Assembly: GCA_039936115.1 (NCBI GenBank)
Contig: JBDTIZ010000196.1
Coordinates: 1-22,119, forward strand
DNA length: 22,119 nucleotides
Direction of reading: 5' to 3'
Source: DATIJJ01 sp039936115
Lineage (GTDB): Bacteria > Pseudomonadota > Gammaproteobacteria > DSM-16500
Below the pieces are notes generated by a model. That model was not told the DNA's origin. It did no database searches and saw nothing but the letters and a program-made list of their open reading frames with translations. Below are positions 14,806 through 21,837 of the stretch, one piece after another; position 1 is the first letter of the stretch; each line of letters opens with the position of its first letter. A program made the position numbers and the translations under genes.

Positions 14806-15894
14806 TTATGCGTAATATTGACCGAATCGATTGCCGGTCAAAGCGTCGAGTGAAAATTGTTCTTGTTTAACTAAGCCGGAATACTTTTCAGGCTGTGTCA
14901 CAACCATGTCGAGCACAGCACATATTGCTGATGCCGTCGTTAACTGAATCGCTGACCAACGTATCCCATTAATCACTTTGGGATAGAATTTTTTGACATA
15001 GTTTTCTTCTGTGTAAAAACCATCTTTTGTGCCAGTGACTGAGACATAAACTAACACGACATCTTGGCCCGTTTTTGGAATGGAATTTTCTAAAATGCGT
15101 TTTAGTGTGTCGCGATCGTAATTTAATTTTAAATCATTCATTAAAAATCGCATTTTTGCGCAGTGGCCTGGATAGCGAATGGTTTTGTAGCTGATTGATT
15201 TAACGCGATCCATATATGATGCTGCTAAACTGCCGATGCCGCCTGATGTATTAAATGCTTCATATGTCAAACCATCAATCTTGATTTCTTCTAAATCACC
15301 CAGTGGAAGTAATTGCACTTCAGCGCCGTTTTCAATGCCATGACAGAGATTTCCATACTCGTTGATCAAGCCGTCAGTCGACCAAGTAAGAGAGTATTGC
15401 AGTGCATTGCTGATATTAATAGGCAAAGCACCTACGCGCATTTTTACTGCATCAAGTTGTGGAAAATGCTCCATTAATTGATTAGCCACAATACTAATAA
15501 AACCAGGCGCGAGTCCGCACTGTGGAACAAAAGCAGTTGACATATTTTTTGATAATTCAGTTACGGTGCTTGCTGTGTGTGTGTCTTCAGTTAAATCAAA
15601 ATAATTTAAATTAAATTCTTTTGCGAGCTGTGCAATCGCAATATTGCAATAATAGGGTAGGCTTGACAGGATAGTTTCAACAGGATTTTTACGTAAAAAT
15701 TCTGCCACCGATTTTGGATCTTGTGCATCTAATTTTATTAATTCTATATTAGCGGCTTTTTCAAAAAGTCGTTTTAATGTCGGTGTCTCAATGTTGATAT
15801 CTGAAAGATAAACTGTGTAATCGTTTGAGTGAGATAATAATGTTGCAATCAACGAACCTATTTTTCCTGCGCCAACTACGAGTATACGATGCAT
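14806..15894 (-). CDS. Saccharopine dehydrogenase family enzyme (saccharopine or L-lysine 6-dehydrogenase)
   Basis: NAD(P)-dependent oxidoreductase of 362 residues. The N-terminus MHRILVVGAGKIGSL carries the Rossmann GXGXXG at residues 8-13. The C-terminal catalytic part contains QCGLAPGF, RVGALP, TWSTDGLINEY, YEAFNTSGGIG and TIRYPGH. This order (GxAPG, NEY, EAF-T-G, RYPGH) resembles Geobacillus-type L-lysine 6-dehydrogenase as well as glutamate-forming saccharopine dehydrogenases. Either reaction yields aminoadipate semialdehyde, the substrate of the ALDH encoded 11 nt downstream. No lysine-ketoglutarate reductase gene is in the window, which favours the one-step lysine dehydrogenase reading slightly. 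AAGGA lies about 9 nt upstream of the ATG. First gene of a two-gene operon; the palindromic repeat at 15953 ends about 60 nt before its start. Confidence 0.85.
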   Translation of the reverse strand: MHRILVVGAGKIGSLIATLLSHSNDYTVYLSDINIETPTLKRLFEKAANIELIKLDAQDPKSVAEFLRKNPVETILSSLPYYCNIAIAQLAKEFNLNYFDLTEDTHTASTVTELSKNMSTAFVPQCGLAPGFISIVANQLMEHFPQLDAVKMRVGALPINISNALQYSLTWSTDGLINEYGNLCHGIENGAEVQLLPLGDLEEIKIDGLTYEAFNTSGGIGSLAASYMDRVKSISYKTIRYPGHCAKMRFLMNDLKLNYDRDTLKRILENSIPKTGQDVVLVYVSVTGTKDGFYTEENYVKKFYPKVINGIRWSAIQLTTASAICAVLDMVVTQPEKYSGLVKQEQFSLDALTGNRFGQYYA

Positions 15895-15952
15895 GGTGAA
15901 AATCCTTTTTTATAGTTTGATGATATATTTTTCGTTTTTGAAATAATCTTGA

Positions 15953-16220
15953 CTGTCATTGTGAGCGCTATGTTGGTTAGTTCATGCCAAATTGACTGGA
16001 TACCGCGGACAAGCCGCGGTACGACGGCGATGTGTTAGAGGTAATAATTCTTTCACTGCCGTTGCGCCAGTCAATTTGGCATAGACTAACCAATATAGCG
16101 CTCAGGTACGACGGCGATGTATTAGAGGTAATAACTCTTTCACTGCCGTCGTACCGCGGCTTGTCCGCGGTATCCAGTCAATCTGGCATGAACTAACCAA
16201 CATAGCGCTCACAATGACAG
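15953..16220. repeat. Nested 268-bp palindromic repeat cluster
   Basis: Outer arms 15953-16028 and 16145-16220 are 76 nt each and complementary at 75 of 76 positions. Each arm contains the 43-bp core seen at window positions 31 and 21775, extended outward by a shared flank (TGAGCGCTATGTTGGTTAG). Inside lie a truncated core (16058-16103) lacking the central CCGCGG hairpin, and the end of another inverted copy (16105-16116). The linker GATGTGTTAGAGG...TTTCACT occurs twice in the same orientation (16029-16057 and 16117-16144). The structure reads as two overlapping copies of a palindromic element with an internal deletion. It fills most of the 383-nt gap between divergent and convergent neighbours; no gene is seen. 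Confidence 0.85.
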
Positions 16221-16277
16221 TGGCGAAAGAATAGCATAGATTTTAAATAAGACTAGAGTGCAAAAATACTCTTGATT

Positions 16278-16736
16278 TTATCCAATCCGATAAGTCGCAG
16301 TTCCGGCCGCGATCAAAACAGATTCTTGGTTATATAATTCCATTCGCGTAAATGTAATTTTATTTCCGCTATGCAACACCCATGCTTTCGCAACAAAGTT
16401 TTTACCTTTGCCCGGCTGTATATAATCCACGTGCATGCTAATGGTGCTGGACTTGCCTAACAAAGTAGCCAGTTCTTCAAGTGTTTGATCCTCACGCTTT
16501 TGAATAGCCACCAACATAGCAGCCGTTCCGCCTGCCATATCTAACACCGCTGAAATTACACCACCATGTAAAATGCCATGCATAAAATTTCCGATTAATT
16601 CATCGGACATCGCAAAATTCATCGTGATGTGATCGCCTTTAATCTCATCTAAGTTCAAACCTAAAATGCGATTGAAAGGAATGTCATTAATGGTTTTGAT
16701 GAAGTGTTGTAGAACATTTGTTTTTGAATTTATCAT
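16278..16736 (-). CDS. yigI: Acyl-CoA thioesterase, YigI type (hotdog fold)
   Basis: Predicted cytosolic medium/long-chain acyl-CoA thioesterase of the PaaI-like hotdog superfamily, 152 residues (E. coli YigI has 155). Similarity to YigI is clear along the chain: PFNRILGL, GILHGGVISAVLDMAGG with HGG at 57-59 and the conserved Asp66, then LATLLGKSSTISMHVDYIQPGKG, and SGNKITFTRMELYNQE before the end TATYRIG. HGG followed by Asp about 7 residues on is the usual active-site arrangement of this family. It lies 16 nt downstream of an unrecognised gene on the same strand and is probably co-transcribed. No clear ribosome site precedes the ATG. Confidence 0.88.
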   Translation of the reverse strand: MINSKTNVLQHFIKTINDIPFNRILGLNLDEIKGDHITMNFAMSDELIGNFMHGILHGGVISAVLDMAGGTAAMLVAIQKREDQTLEELATLLGKSSTISMHVDYIQPGKGKNFVAKAWVLHSGNKITFTRMELYNQESVLIAAGTATYRIG

Positions 16737-16752
16737 GCGTCAAGTAGTCCAA

Positions 16753-17490
16753 CTATTTGGATTGAGGTGGTGCAGGTCTAGGCGCCATATTGTCGAGTCC
16801 CGCACCTTTAATAGCATCATTGATGGATTCCCACATATTTCCCAGTACACCCACTTCTTTAATTTTACCGGTGTTTTCGAGATTTTCTCTTAACATTGGG
16901 CTTTCCCCCGTTGCAAGTATCTCGCTTATGGTGACGATAGCGGGTTTCATGTCGGCTGTTAGAGCAGATGTAGATTCCACCTTATCACCAGCGTCATTCA
17001 TAATAGCGCCACTTCGGTTGTCGGAAGGTTTCGGCGTAGGTGCCATAGAAGCGGTGTCTTTTAGCGAATCGGCTAAGTCATCGATAAAATCTTTGCTATC
17101 TTCCGGGCGCAATTCGTTAAATTGAGTTAACACGTTATCAATTTGGTTTTGCAATAATTTCTTTTCCGTGGCGGTTGATTTTAATTGATCATTAAAAAGT
17201 TCTTTTTTAAATAAAAGTTGTAAGTCTAATGGCATTTGATTTTTTGGCGTATTTTGCGCGACATGAGTCGCGGCAAGCGCTAAGCCTAATTTTTTTTGCA
17301 TCTCGGGGTTTGCTATATTGTCGCGATTAAGTTCGACGCCCGCATTGCTAAGATTGGTCATCGTTTCTTCAACGACTAAACTTTTAGCATTCTCGCCTAA
17401 GCCTTTCAGCATGCCGCTTTTTTCCAAAATGAGCTCTAAGACTTCTTTGAGTTCATCTTTATCTAAAGTAAAACCTTTGCTTGCACCCAT
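16753..17490 (-). CDS. Uncharacterised protein, helical with Pro-rich tail
   Basis: I do not recognise this family. With the ATG at 17490 it has 245 residues. GGAGGG sits 4-5 nt before that ATG, which is why this start is preferred to the GTG at 17502. There is no signal peptide or membrane segment. The first 160 residues look mostly helical and charged (LDKDELKEVLELILEKSG; later KKELFNDQLKS, EKKLLQNQIDNVLTQF). A low-complexity linker (APTPKPSDNRSG) leads to a second helical part. The C-terminus is short and proline-rich (APRPAPPQSK). An extended -10 promoter is just upstream, divergent from priA. The gene precedes yigI in a likely operon. A secreted effector is conceivable in this lineage but not shown. 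Confidence 0.7.
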   Translation of the reverse strand: MGASKGFTLDKDELKEVLELILEKSGMLKGLGENAKSLVVEETMTNLSNAGVELNRDNIANPEMQKKLGLALAATHVAQNTPKNQMPLDLQLLFKKELFNDQLKSTATEKKLLQNQIDNVLTQFNELRPEDSKDFIDDLADSLKDTASMAPTPKPSDNRSGAIMNDAGDKVESTSALTADMKPAIVTISEILATGESPMLRENLENTGKIKEVGVLGNMWESINDAIKGAGLDNMAPRPAPPQSK

Positions 17491-17494
17491 CGCG

Positions 17495-17500
17495 CCCTCC
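17495..17500 (-). promoter_or_regulatory. Strong ribosome binding site deciding the start at 17490
   Basis: On the minus strand GGAGGG lies immediately before GCG-ATG. It overlaps the GTG codon that would otherwise extend the frame to 17502, so the ATG at 17490 is the likely start. Confidence 0.7.
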
Positions 17501-17519
17501 ACGAATCAAGTAATAAAAA

Positions 17520-17528
17520 ATTATAACA
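17520..17528 (-). promoter_or_regulatory. Extended -10 promoter of the uncharacterised gene
   Basis: Minus-strand TGTTATAAT carries a perfect TATAAT (17525-17520) with TG one base upstream. No clear -35 is visible, which is typical of extended -10 promoters. Transcription would begin near 17513, about 23 nt before the ATG. Confidence 0.55.
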
Positions 17529-17588
17529 TAGACTTTTGTAACCGCTTTTATTGTCTTTTTAGCCGCGTTTACTTTACAGTATCTGGCC

Positions 17589-19595
17589 ATGATGACAGAA
17601 CAACCCCTAATATTACAACTCGCCGTTCCCGCTCCTTTACGTCGGTATTTTGATTATTTATCGACAAGCGGCTGTGATTTGTCGCGACTTCCGCAGGGGG
17701 TCCGGATTAAAATCCCGTTTCAAAAACGCGAGTTAGTTGGCATTTTTATGGGCACAACGGCTACGTCAAATGTTCCCTTAGCTAAATTAAAGCCTATCCT
17801 TGAAATCTTAGACACTGAACCCGTTATTTCCAAAGAAATCATGCAGTTATGCCTATGGGCAGCAGACTATTACCACTATCCAGTCGGTGAAATATTGTTA
17901 GGTATATTGCCAGGTTGGCTACGGAAGGGTAAACCTGCGGTTTTATCTAGGGCAAAGCCATTGCTTGCAAGCATTGGGGGAGCTGAGCCTCTAGTGCTAA
18001 ATTCTGCACAACAAGGTGCACTGGATGCCATTAAAGCGGCACAAAATAGTTTCCAAGTATTATTGCTGGATGGTGTCACGGGCAGTGGTAAAACAGAAGT
18101 CTATCTGCAAGCCATTGCCAAAGTGTTACAAGAGCAAAAACAAGTCTTAGTGTTGGTGCCGGAAATTGGACTGACGCCACAAACGATTCAGCGTTTTCGT
18201 GAACGGTTTGCTGTTCCCATTGTGTCCATACATTCAGGTATGACGGAGAAACAACGACTGCATGCGTGGTTGCACGCAAGATCAGGCGCGGCACACATTG
18301 TGATTGGTACGCGGTCAGCCATTTTTACGCCGTTTGCAGATTTAGGTTTAATTATTATCGACGAAGAACATGATTTATCGTTCAAACAACAAGACAGTTT
18401 TCGTTATCATGCGCGAGATGTTGCAATTATGCGGGCACACTTCAAACGCATTCCTGTGGTGTTAGGTTCAGCAACGCCATCATTGGAAACGTTACATAAT
18501 GCGCGACAAAAACGTTATCAACATTTGCAATTACCGGAACGTGCAGGCGTTGCGTTGTTACCGACATTTCATATTTTAGATATTCGACACTTGAAGTTAG
18601 AACAAGGCTTATCACAGCCCATGTTAAATGCCATGCAACAACATTTAGAAAATGGCGATCAAGTCATGTTGTTTTTAAATCGTCGTGGTTATTCACCTGT
18701 TTTAATTTGTCCGGCGTGTGGATGGATGGCGAAATGCAAACGATGTGATGCGCGTATGACTTATCATTACAAAGCAGCGCGTTTGCATTGTCATCACTGT
18801 GATGCGCAAAAAAATATTTTAACGAGATGTGAAGGTTGTGGTGCCGCTGATTTGCAAGCGTTAGGGCAGGGAACCGAGCGATTAGAAACTTTTCTAACGA
18901 CTTATTTTGCTAACTATTCGATTGCAAGAATAGATAGAGATAGCACGCGACGTAAAGGTGCGATGGAAGATTTATTAACGCGAATTCAAAACGGTGAACA
19001 TCAAATTTTAATTGGCACACAAATGCTGGCGAAAGGCCATCACTTTCCCAATGTGACTCTGGTGGGTGTTGTCGACGCGGACGGTGGATTTTTCAGTGCC
19101 GATTTTCGTGCGTTGGAACGCATGGGACAATTATTGTTGCAAGTATCAGGTCGTGCGGGGCGTGATGAAAAACCAGGGACTGTGGTGATTCAAACAGAGC
19201 ATCCTGATCATCCGTTGCTTTATCAATTATTACATCAAAATTATCATACGTTTTCATCTTCATTGTTACTTGAGCGTGGGCAAGCGGAATTGCCGCCGTA
19301 TGCGTTTTTTGCTTTGTTTCGAGCGGAAGCGCATAGACAAGATTATGCGAATGATTTTTTGCAGCAAGTTAAAAATAATTTAGAACCAAATCATGCTAAC
19401 ATTCAAGTCATGGGCCCAATCGCAGCACCGATGCCGCGCCGTGCGGGACGCCATCGAGTTCAGTTGTTATTGCAAGCTAAGCAACGCTCACATTTACAAT
19501 TAACATTAAAAAATTTATTGCCGAAGATTGAAGCGATTGCGCTGAAGCAGCGAGTTAGATGGTCATTGGATGTCGATCCTTTGGAAATGTTTTAA
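17589..19595 (+). CDS. priA: Primosomal replication restart helicase PriA
   Basis: 3'-to-5' superfamily 2 helicase that reloads the replisome at stalled forks. Landmarks: 3'-DNA-binding domain at about 1-112 (VPAPLRRYFDYL, WAADYYHYPVGEILL); Walker A GVTGSGKT with Lys168; PEIGLTPQT; DEEH at 258-261; GSATPSLE; eight zinc-binding cysteines at 374, 377, 383, 386, 401, 404, 414 and 417; GTQMLAKGHHFP; and GRAGR. The end WSLDVDPLEM matches the family. It has 668 residues against 732 in E. coli. The shortfall falls between LRKGKP (about 115) and LNSAQQ (about 137), where E. coli has its winged-helix domain; Walker A Lys is 168 here against 230 there. The start has tandem ATG codons and a weak ribosome site, and a later start would remove conserved residues. 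Confidence 0.95.
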   Translation: MMTEQPLILQLAVPAPLRRYFDYLSTSGCDLSRLPQGVRIKIPFQKRELVGIFMGTTATSNVPLAKLKPILEILDTEPVISKEIMQLCLWAADYYHYPVGEILLGILPGWLRKGKPAVLSRAKPLLASIGGAEPLVLNSAQQGALDAIKAAQNSFQVLLLDGVTGSGKTEVYLQAIAKVLQEQKQVLVLVPEIGLTPQTIQRFRERFAVPIVSIHSGMTEKQRLHAWLHARSGAAHIVIGTRSAIFTPFADLGLIIIDEEHDLSFKQQDSFRYHARDVAIMRAHFKRIPVVLGSATPSLETLHNARQKRYQHLQLPERAGVALLPTFHILDIRHLKLEQGLSQPMLNAMQQHLENGDQVMLFLNRRGYSPVLICPACGWMAKCKRCDARMTYHYKAARLHCHHCDAQKNILTRCEGCGAADLQALGQGTERLETFLTTYFANYSIARIDRDSTRRKGAMEDLLTRIQNGEHQILIGTQMLAKGHHFPNVTLVGVVDADGGFFSADFRALERMGQLLLQVSGRAGRDEKPGTVVIQTEHPDHPLLYQLLHQNYHTFSSSLLLERGQAELPPYAFFALFRAEAHRQDYANDFLQQVKNNLEPNHANIQVMGPIAAPMPRRAGRHRVQLLLQAKQRSHLQLTLKNLLPKIEAIALKQRVRWSLDVDPLEMF

Positions 19596-19636
19596 GATAT
19601 AATAAAACTTGTGCAGACGACGATAAGGTTGATTAA

Positions 19637-21382
19637 ATGCAGGGACGTAGTGTATCTCCTAAAGCTTTGGATGGCTCAGCAGTCGTTGAGATTGCTTCTG
19701 CCACTGTTGAAAATAAATTATTAGATATCGATACAATTTTTAAGCCGCATAATTATAAGTTAATTGATACGCGCGAAACAAAATCCACAGCGGAACAAAA
19801 ATCATCTGAAGTCTGTTTTTATGTAGAGGGCTGCGGTGGTGATGGTCTGGCTGCGCAAAAGAAAGTGGCCGAGCTCATGGACGAAGTGGCACGTGGCACT
19901 AGGAAAAAACCCAAGTTTATTATTTTGTTGGGCGATAATTTTTATGATAACGGTGTTGATTCAGCGAAAAATAAAGAAGCTTTTGAGAAACATTTTTATG
20001 GCGTGTTTCAAGATCACAAGTTAACTGAAATTGCGGGCATTCCTTGTTTTATTATTCCCGGTAATCACGATCATAATCTACATTATTGGGGCAAGACAGC
20101 CGGCGATATTGATTTTAATAAGATTGCTGCGCAAATTGGTCATTCTTATTTAGAAAATTACTCTGAATCTGACAAAAAAAATAAACTGTATGCGGGTGAA
20201 GAACCGCTAGATCTAGGAAAATTGCCACCCTATAACATGCCTAGTCGTTTTTATTCTTGCAACTTGGCGGGGAATGTTGAAAAAGGCGAGCATAATCTTG
20301 AAATGTTTTTTGTGGACTCGAGTACTTATGTACGAGACTACTTGAACTCGTTAAGTGAAAAAATACGAAATCCTGATAATCAAGCAAATAAGCTAGCTGA
20401 CTCTGCAAAAAATAAAAATTCCATGAAATTATTATTTATGCATCATCCGCTCTTTTCCGTGGACAAACGCGCGTTGCATTCAGATGCTAAATATTATTTA
20501 ACAAAGCTAGAGATGGATAAATTAGCTGAGCTTGGATTTAAAGGAAATTATAATGAGATGCTGGATCAAATTATGCGTGCGCAAGAATTAAATTTCGATG
20601 CTGTTTTTTCAGCGCATACGCATTCTATGCTGTATCATTTGAATCAAAGCAAAGAAAAAAAACTTTGCCAAGTAGTGGCAGGCGGTGGTGGCGGAAAGTT
20701 GGAAGATAGAAGAGTGTTTACCAATCCTCAATTAGTGCCTGCGTATATGAAAAATCATGGTTTTGTGAGCGTGACGACTGATTTGCATGATCCGGAGAAA
20801 AAACTAGAATTTGATTTTTATTCGGTTGAAAAAACGCATTTAAAATTTATGAGCACAAGTCCGACACCCGTTAGATCAAGTCTAGCGGAAGTGGATAGTG
20901 TGATTGCTATTCGGAAAGCTATTCTTGAATCCTGCCACAAATATTTAGATTTTTATAGCAAACCGCCACCACGATTGTCTACGGCGTGGGTGGAATGGAA
21001 ATTATTTCATGGTAGTGCTGGGGCGCAGCGAGCGGACGATTTGATAAATTTTTTCAATCGCTATGAACCGATTGGTGAAGAAGAAGCAAAAAAATATATC
21101 CTAGATAAAATGTATCGTTGGGCGCCGTTGTGTGAAAATTCGTTAGAGTGCTACCTTAGCAAAAGCATGGAAAAATTTTGCAAATTAACCTATGTCGAAT
21201 TTTCTCAAGGTAAAAAACCTGGCGAGCAACAGGCTAGCCTTGCCACGCAAGAACTGGCAGTTATTCCTGTATCAGCTGCGGGGGCAAGCGTTGTTATTAA
21301 CATTTCGCCATCTGATTCAGCACCCATTTTGCTGACACAGACCACCGATACTAATTCACCTCGAATGAATCTGAGCGTTTGA
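19637..21382 (+). CDS. Calcineurin-like metallophosphoesterase with long C-terminal extension
   Basis: A 581-residue phosphoesterase resembling purple acid/tartrate-resistant acid phosphatases. Visible motifs: GDNFYDNG at 99-106 (including the Tyr typical of purple acid phosphatases), GNHDH at 142-146, MHHP at 268-271 and AHTHSM at 326-331, followed by VVAGGGGGKL. Motif I, normally GD-GG, reads VEGCGGDG at about 63-70, so the usual first metal-binding Asp is not in its expected place. After about residue 400 there is a roughly 180-residue extension that I do not recognise, ending in a Ser/Thr-rich tail. No signal peptide is seen, unlike most secreted acid phosphatases. AAGG lies about 9 nt before the ATG. 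It follows priA by 41 nt; a TATAAT at 19598-19603 in that gap lacks a -35. Substrate is unknown. Confidence 0.82.
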   Translation: MQGRSVSPKALDGSAVVEIASATVENKLLDIDTIFKPHNYKLIDTRETKSTAEQKSSEVCFYVEGCGGDGLAAQKKVAELMDEVARGTRKKPKFIILLGDNFYDNGVDSAKNKEAFEKHFYGVFQDHKLTEIAGIPCFIIPGNHDHNLHYWGKTAGDIDFNKIAAQIGHSYLENYSESDKKNKLYAGEEPLDLGKLPPYNMPSRFYSCNLAGNVEKGEHNLEMFFVDSSTYVRDYLNSLSEKIRNPDNQANKLADSAKNKNSMKLLFMHHPLFSVDKRALHSDAKYYLTKLEMDKLAELGFKGNYNEMLDQIMRAQELNFDAVFSAHTHSMLYHLNQSKEKKLCQVVAGGGGGKLEDRRVFTNPQLVPAYMKNHGFVSVTTDLHDPEKKLEFDFYSVEKTHLKFMSTSPTPVRSSLAEVDSVIAIRKAILESCHKYLDFYSKPPPRLSTAWVEWKLFHGSAGAQRADDLINFFNRYEPIGEEEAKKYILDKMYRWAPLCENSLECYLSKSMEKFCKLTYVEFSQGKKPGEQQASLATQELAVIPVSAAGASVVINISPSDSAPILLTQTTDTNSPRMNLSV

Positions 21383-21416
21383 AGCCTCTAAGCCTCGTGA
21401 TTTTTATCAGACAAGA

Positions 21417-21444
21417 TTGACGTACCCCCGATCTTTGGTATACT
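21417..21444 (+). promoter_or_regulatory. Sigma70 promoter of tRNA-Leu
   Basis: TTGACG (21417-21422) and TATACT (21439-21444) are 16 nt apart. The predicted start near 21451 is about 15 nt before the mature tRNA 5' end. Both hexamers match the consensus at 5 of 6 positions. Confidence 0.75.
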
Positions 21445-21465
21445 CACCGCTCTTCCAAATAGGTT

Positions 21466-21552
21466 GCCGGGGTGGCGGAACTGGTAGACGCGCCGGACTC
21501 AAAATCCGGTGGTGGCAACACCGTGTCGGTTCGATTCCGACCCTCGGTACCA
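21466..21552 (+). tRNA. tRNA-Leu (anticodon CAA)
   Basis: An 87-nt class II tRNA. The acceptor stem GCCGGGG pairs with CCTCGGT (G1-U72 wobble as in E. coli tRNA-Leu), followed by A and an encoded CCA. The anticodon stem CCGGA/TCCGG encloses the loop CTCAAAA, giving anticodon CAA, which reads UUG. A variable arm with stem GGTG/CACC and a T arm with GGTTCGATTCC are present. After the gene the sequence is very T-rich (21568-21602), which could serve as terminator. Confidence 0.97.
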
Positions 21553-21642
21553 ATCTAATTGTTGAAGTTTTTGCCTTGTCTTGTTTTTTTCTTGTCTTTT
21601 TTCGTTATCGTTGAACATTTACCCTTTATCTTTAAAACCTAA

Positions 21643-21817
21643 GCCAAATTGACTGGATACCCGCGGCACGACGGCGGTGGGAGATCGATCCTTTTATAGA
21701 TTAATAAACGTACCGCAAAAAGCTGCTATATATCTATCACCGTCCCCATCCATCGACTGATCATCCTTCCCAGCGCCGTCGTACTGCGGCTTGTCCGCGG
21801 TATCCAGTCAATTTGGC
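21643..21817. repeat. Palindromic repeat pair of the 43-bp core family
   Basis: An inverted core with an internal deletion (21643-21675) faces an intact core (21775-21817) across a 99-nt centre. The outer arm ends GCCAAATTGACTGGATAC and CCAGTCAATTTGGC pair. The centre differs from the linker in the 16 kb cluster, so only the arms are conserved. It fills most of the 285-nt gap between the tRNA and the GIY-YIG gene; no other gene is seen there. Confidence 0.8.
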
Positions 21818-21837
21818 GTGTAATATCAAGTTCATTG

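Noticed and set aside
19598..19603. Promoter for the phosphoesterase gene
   Set aside because: TATAAT is present but no -35 or TG extension is found at suitable spacing, so it was not listed as a feature.
21417..21614. Open frame running through the tRNA gene
   Set aside because: It overlaps the tRNA-Leu and its promoter and is a chance frame.
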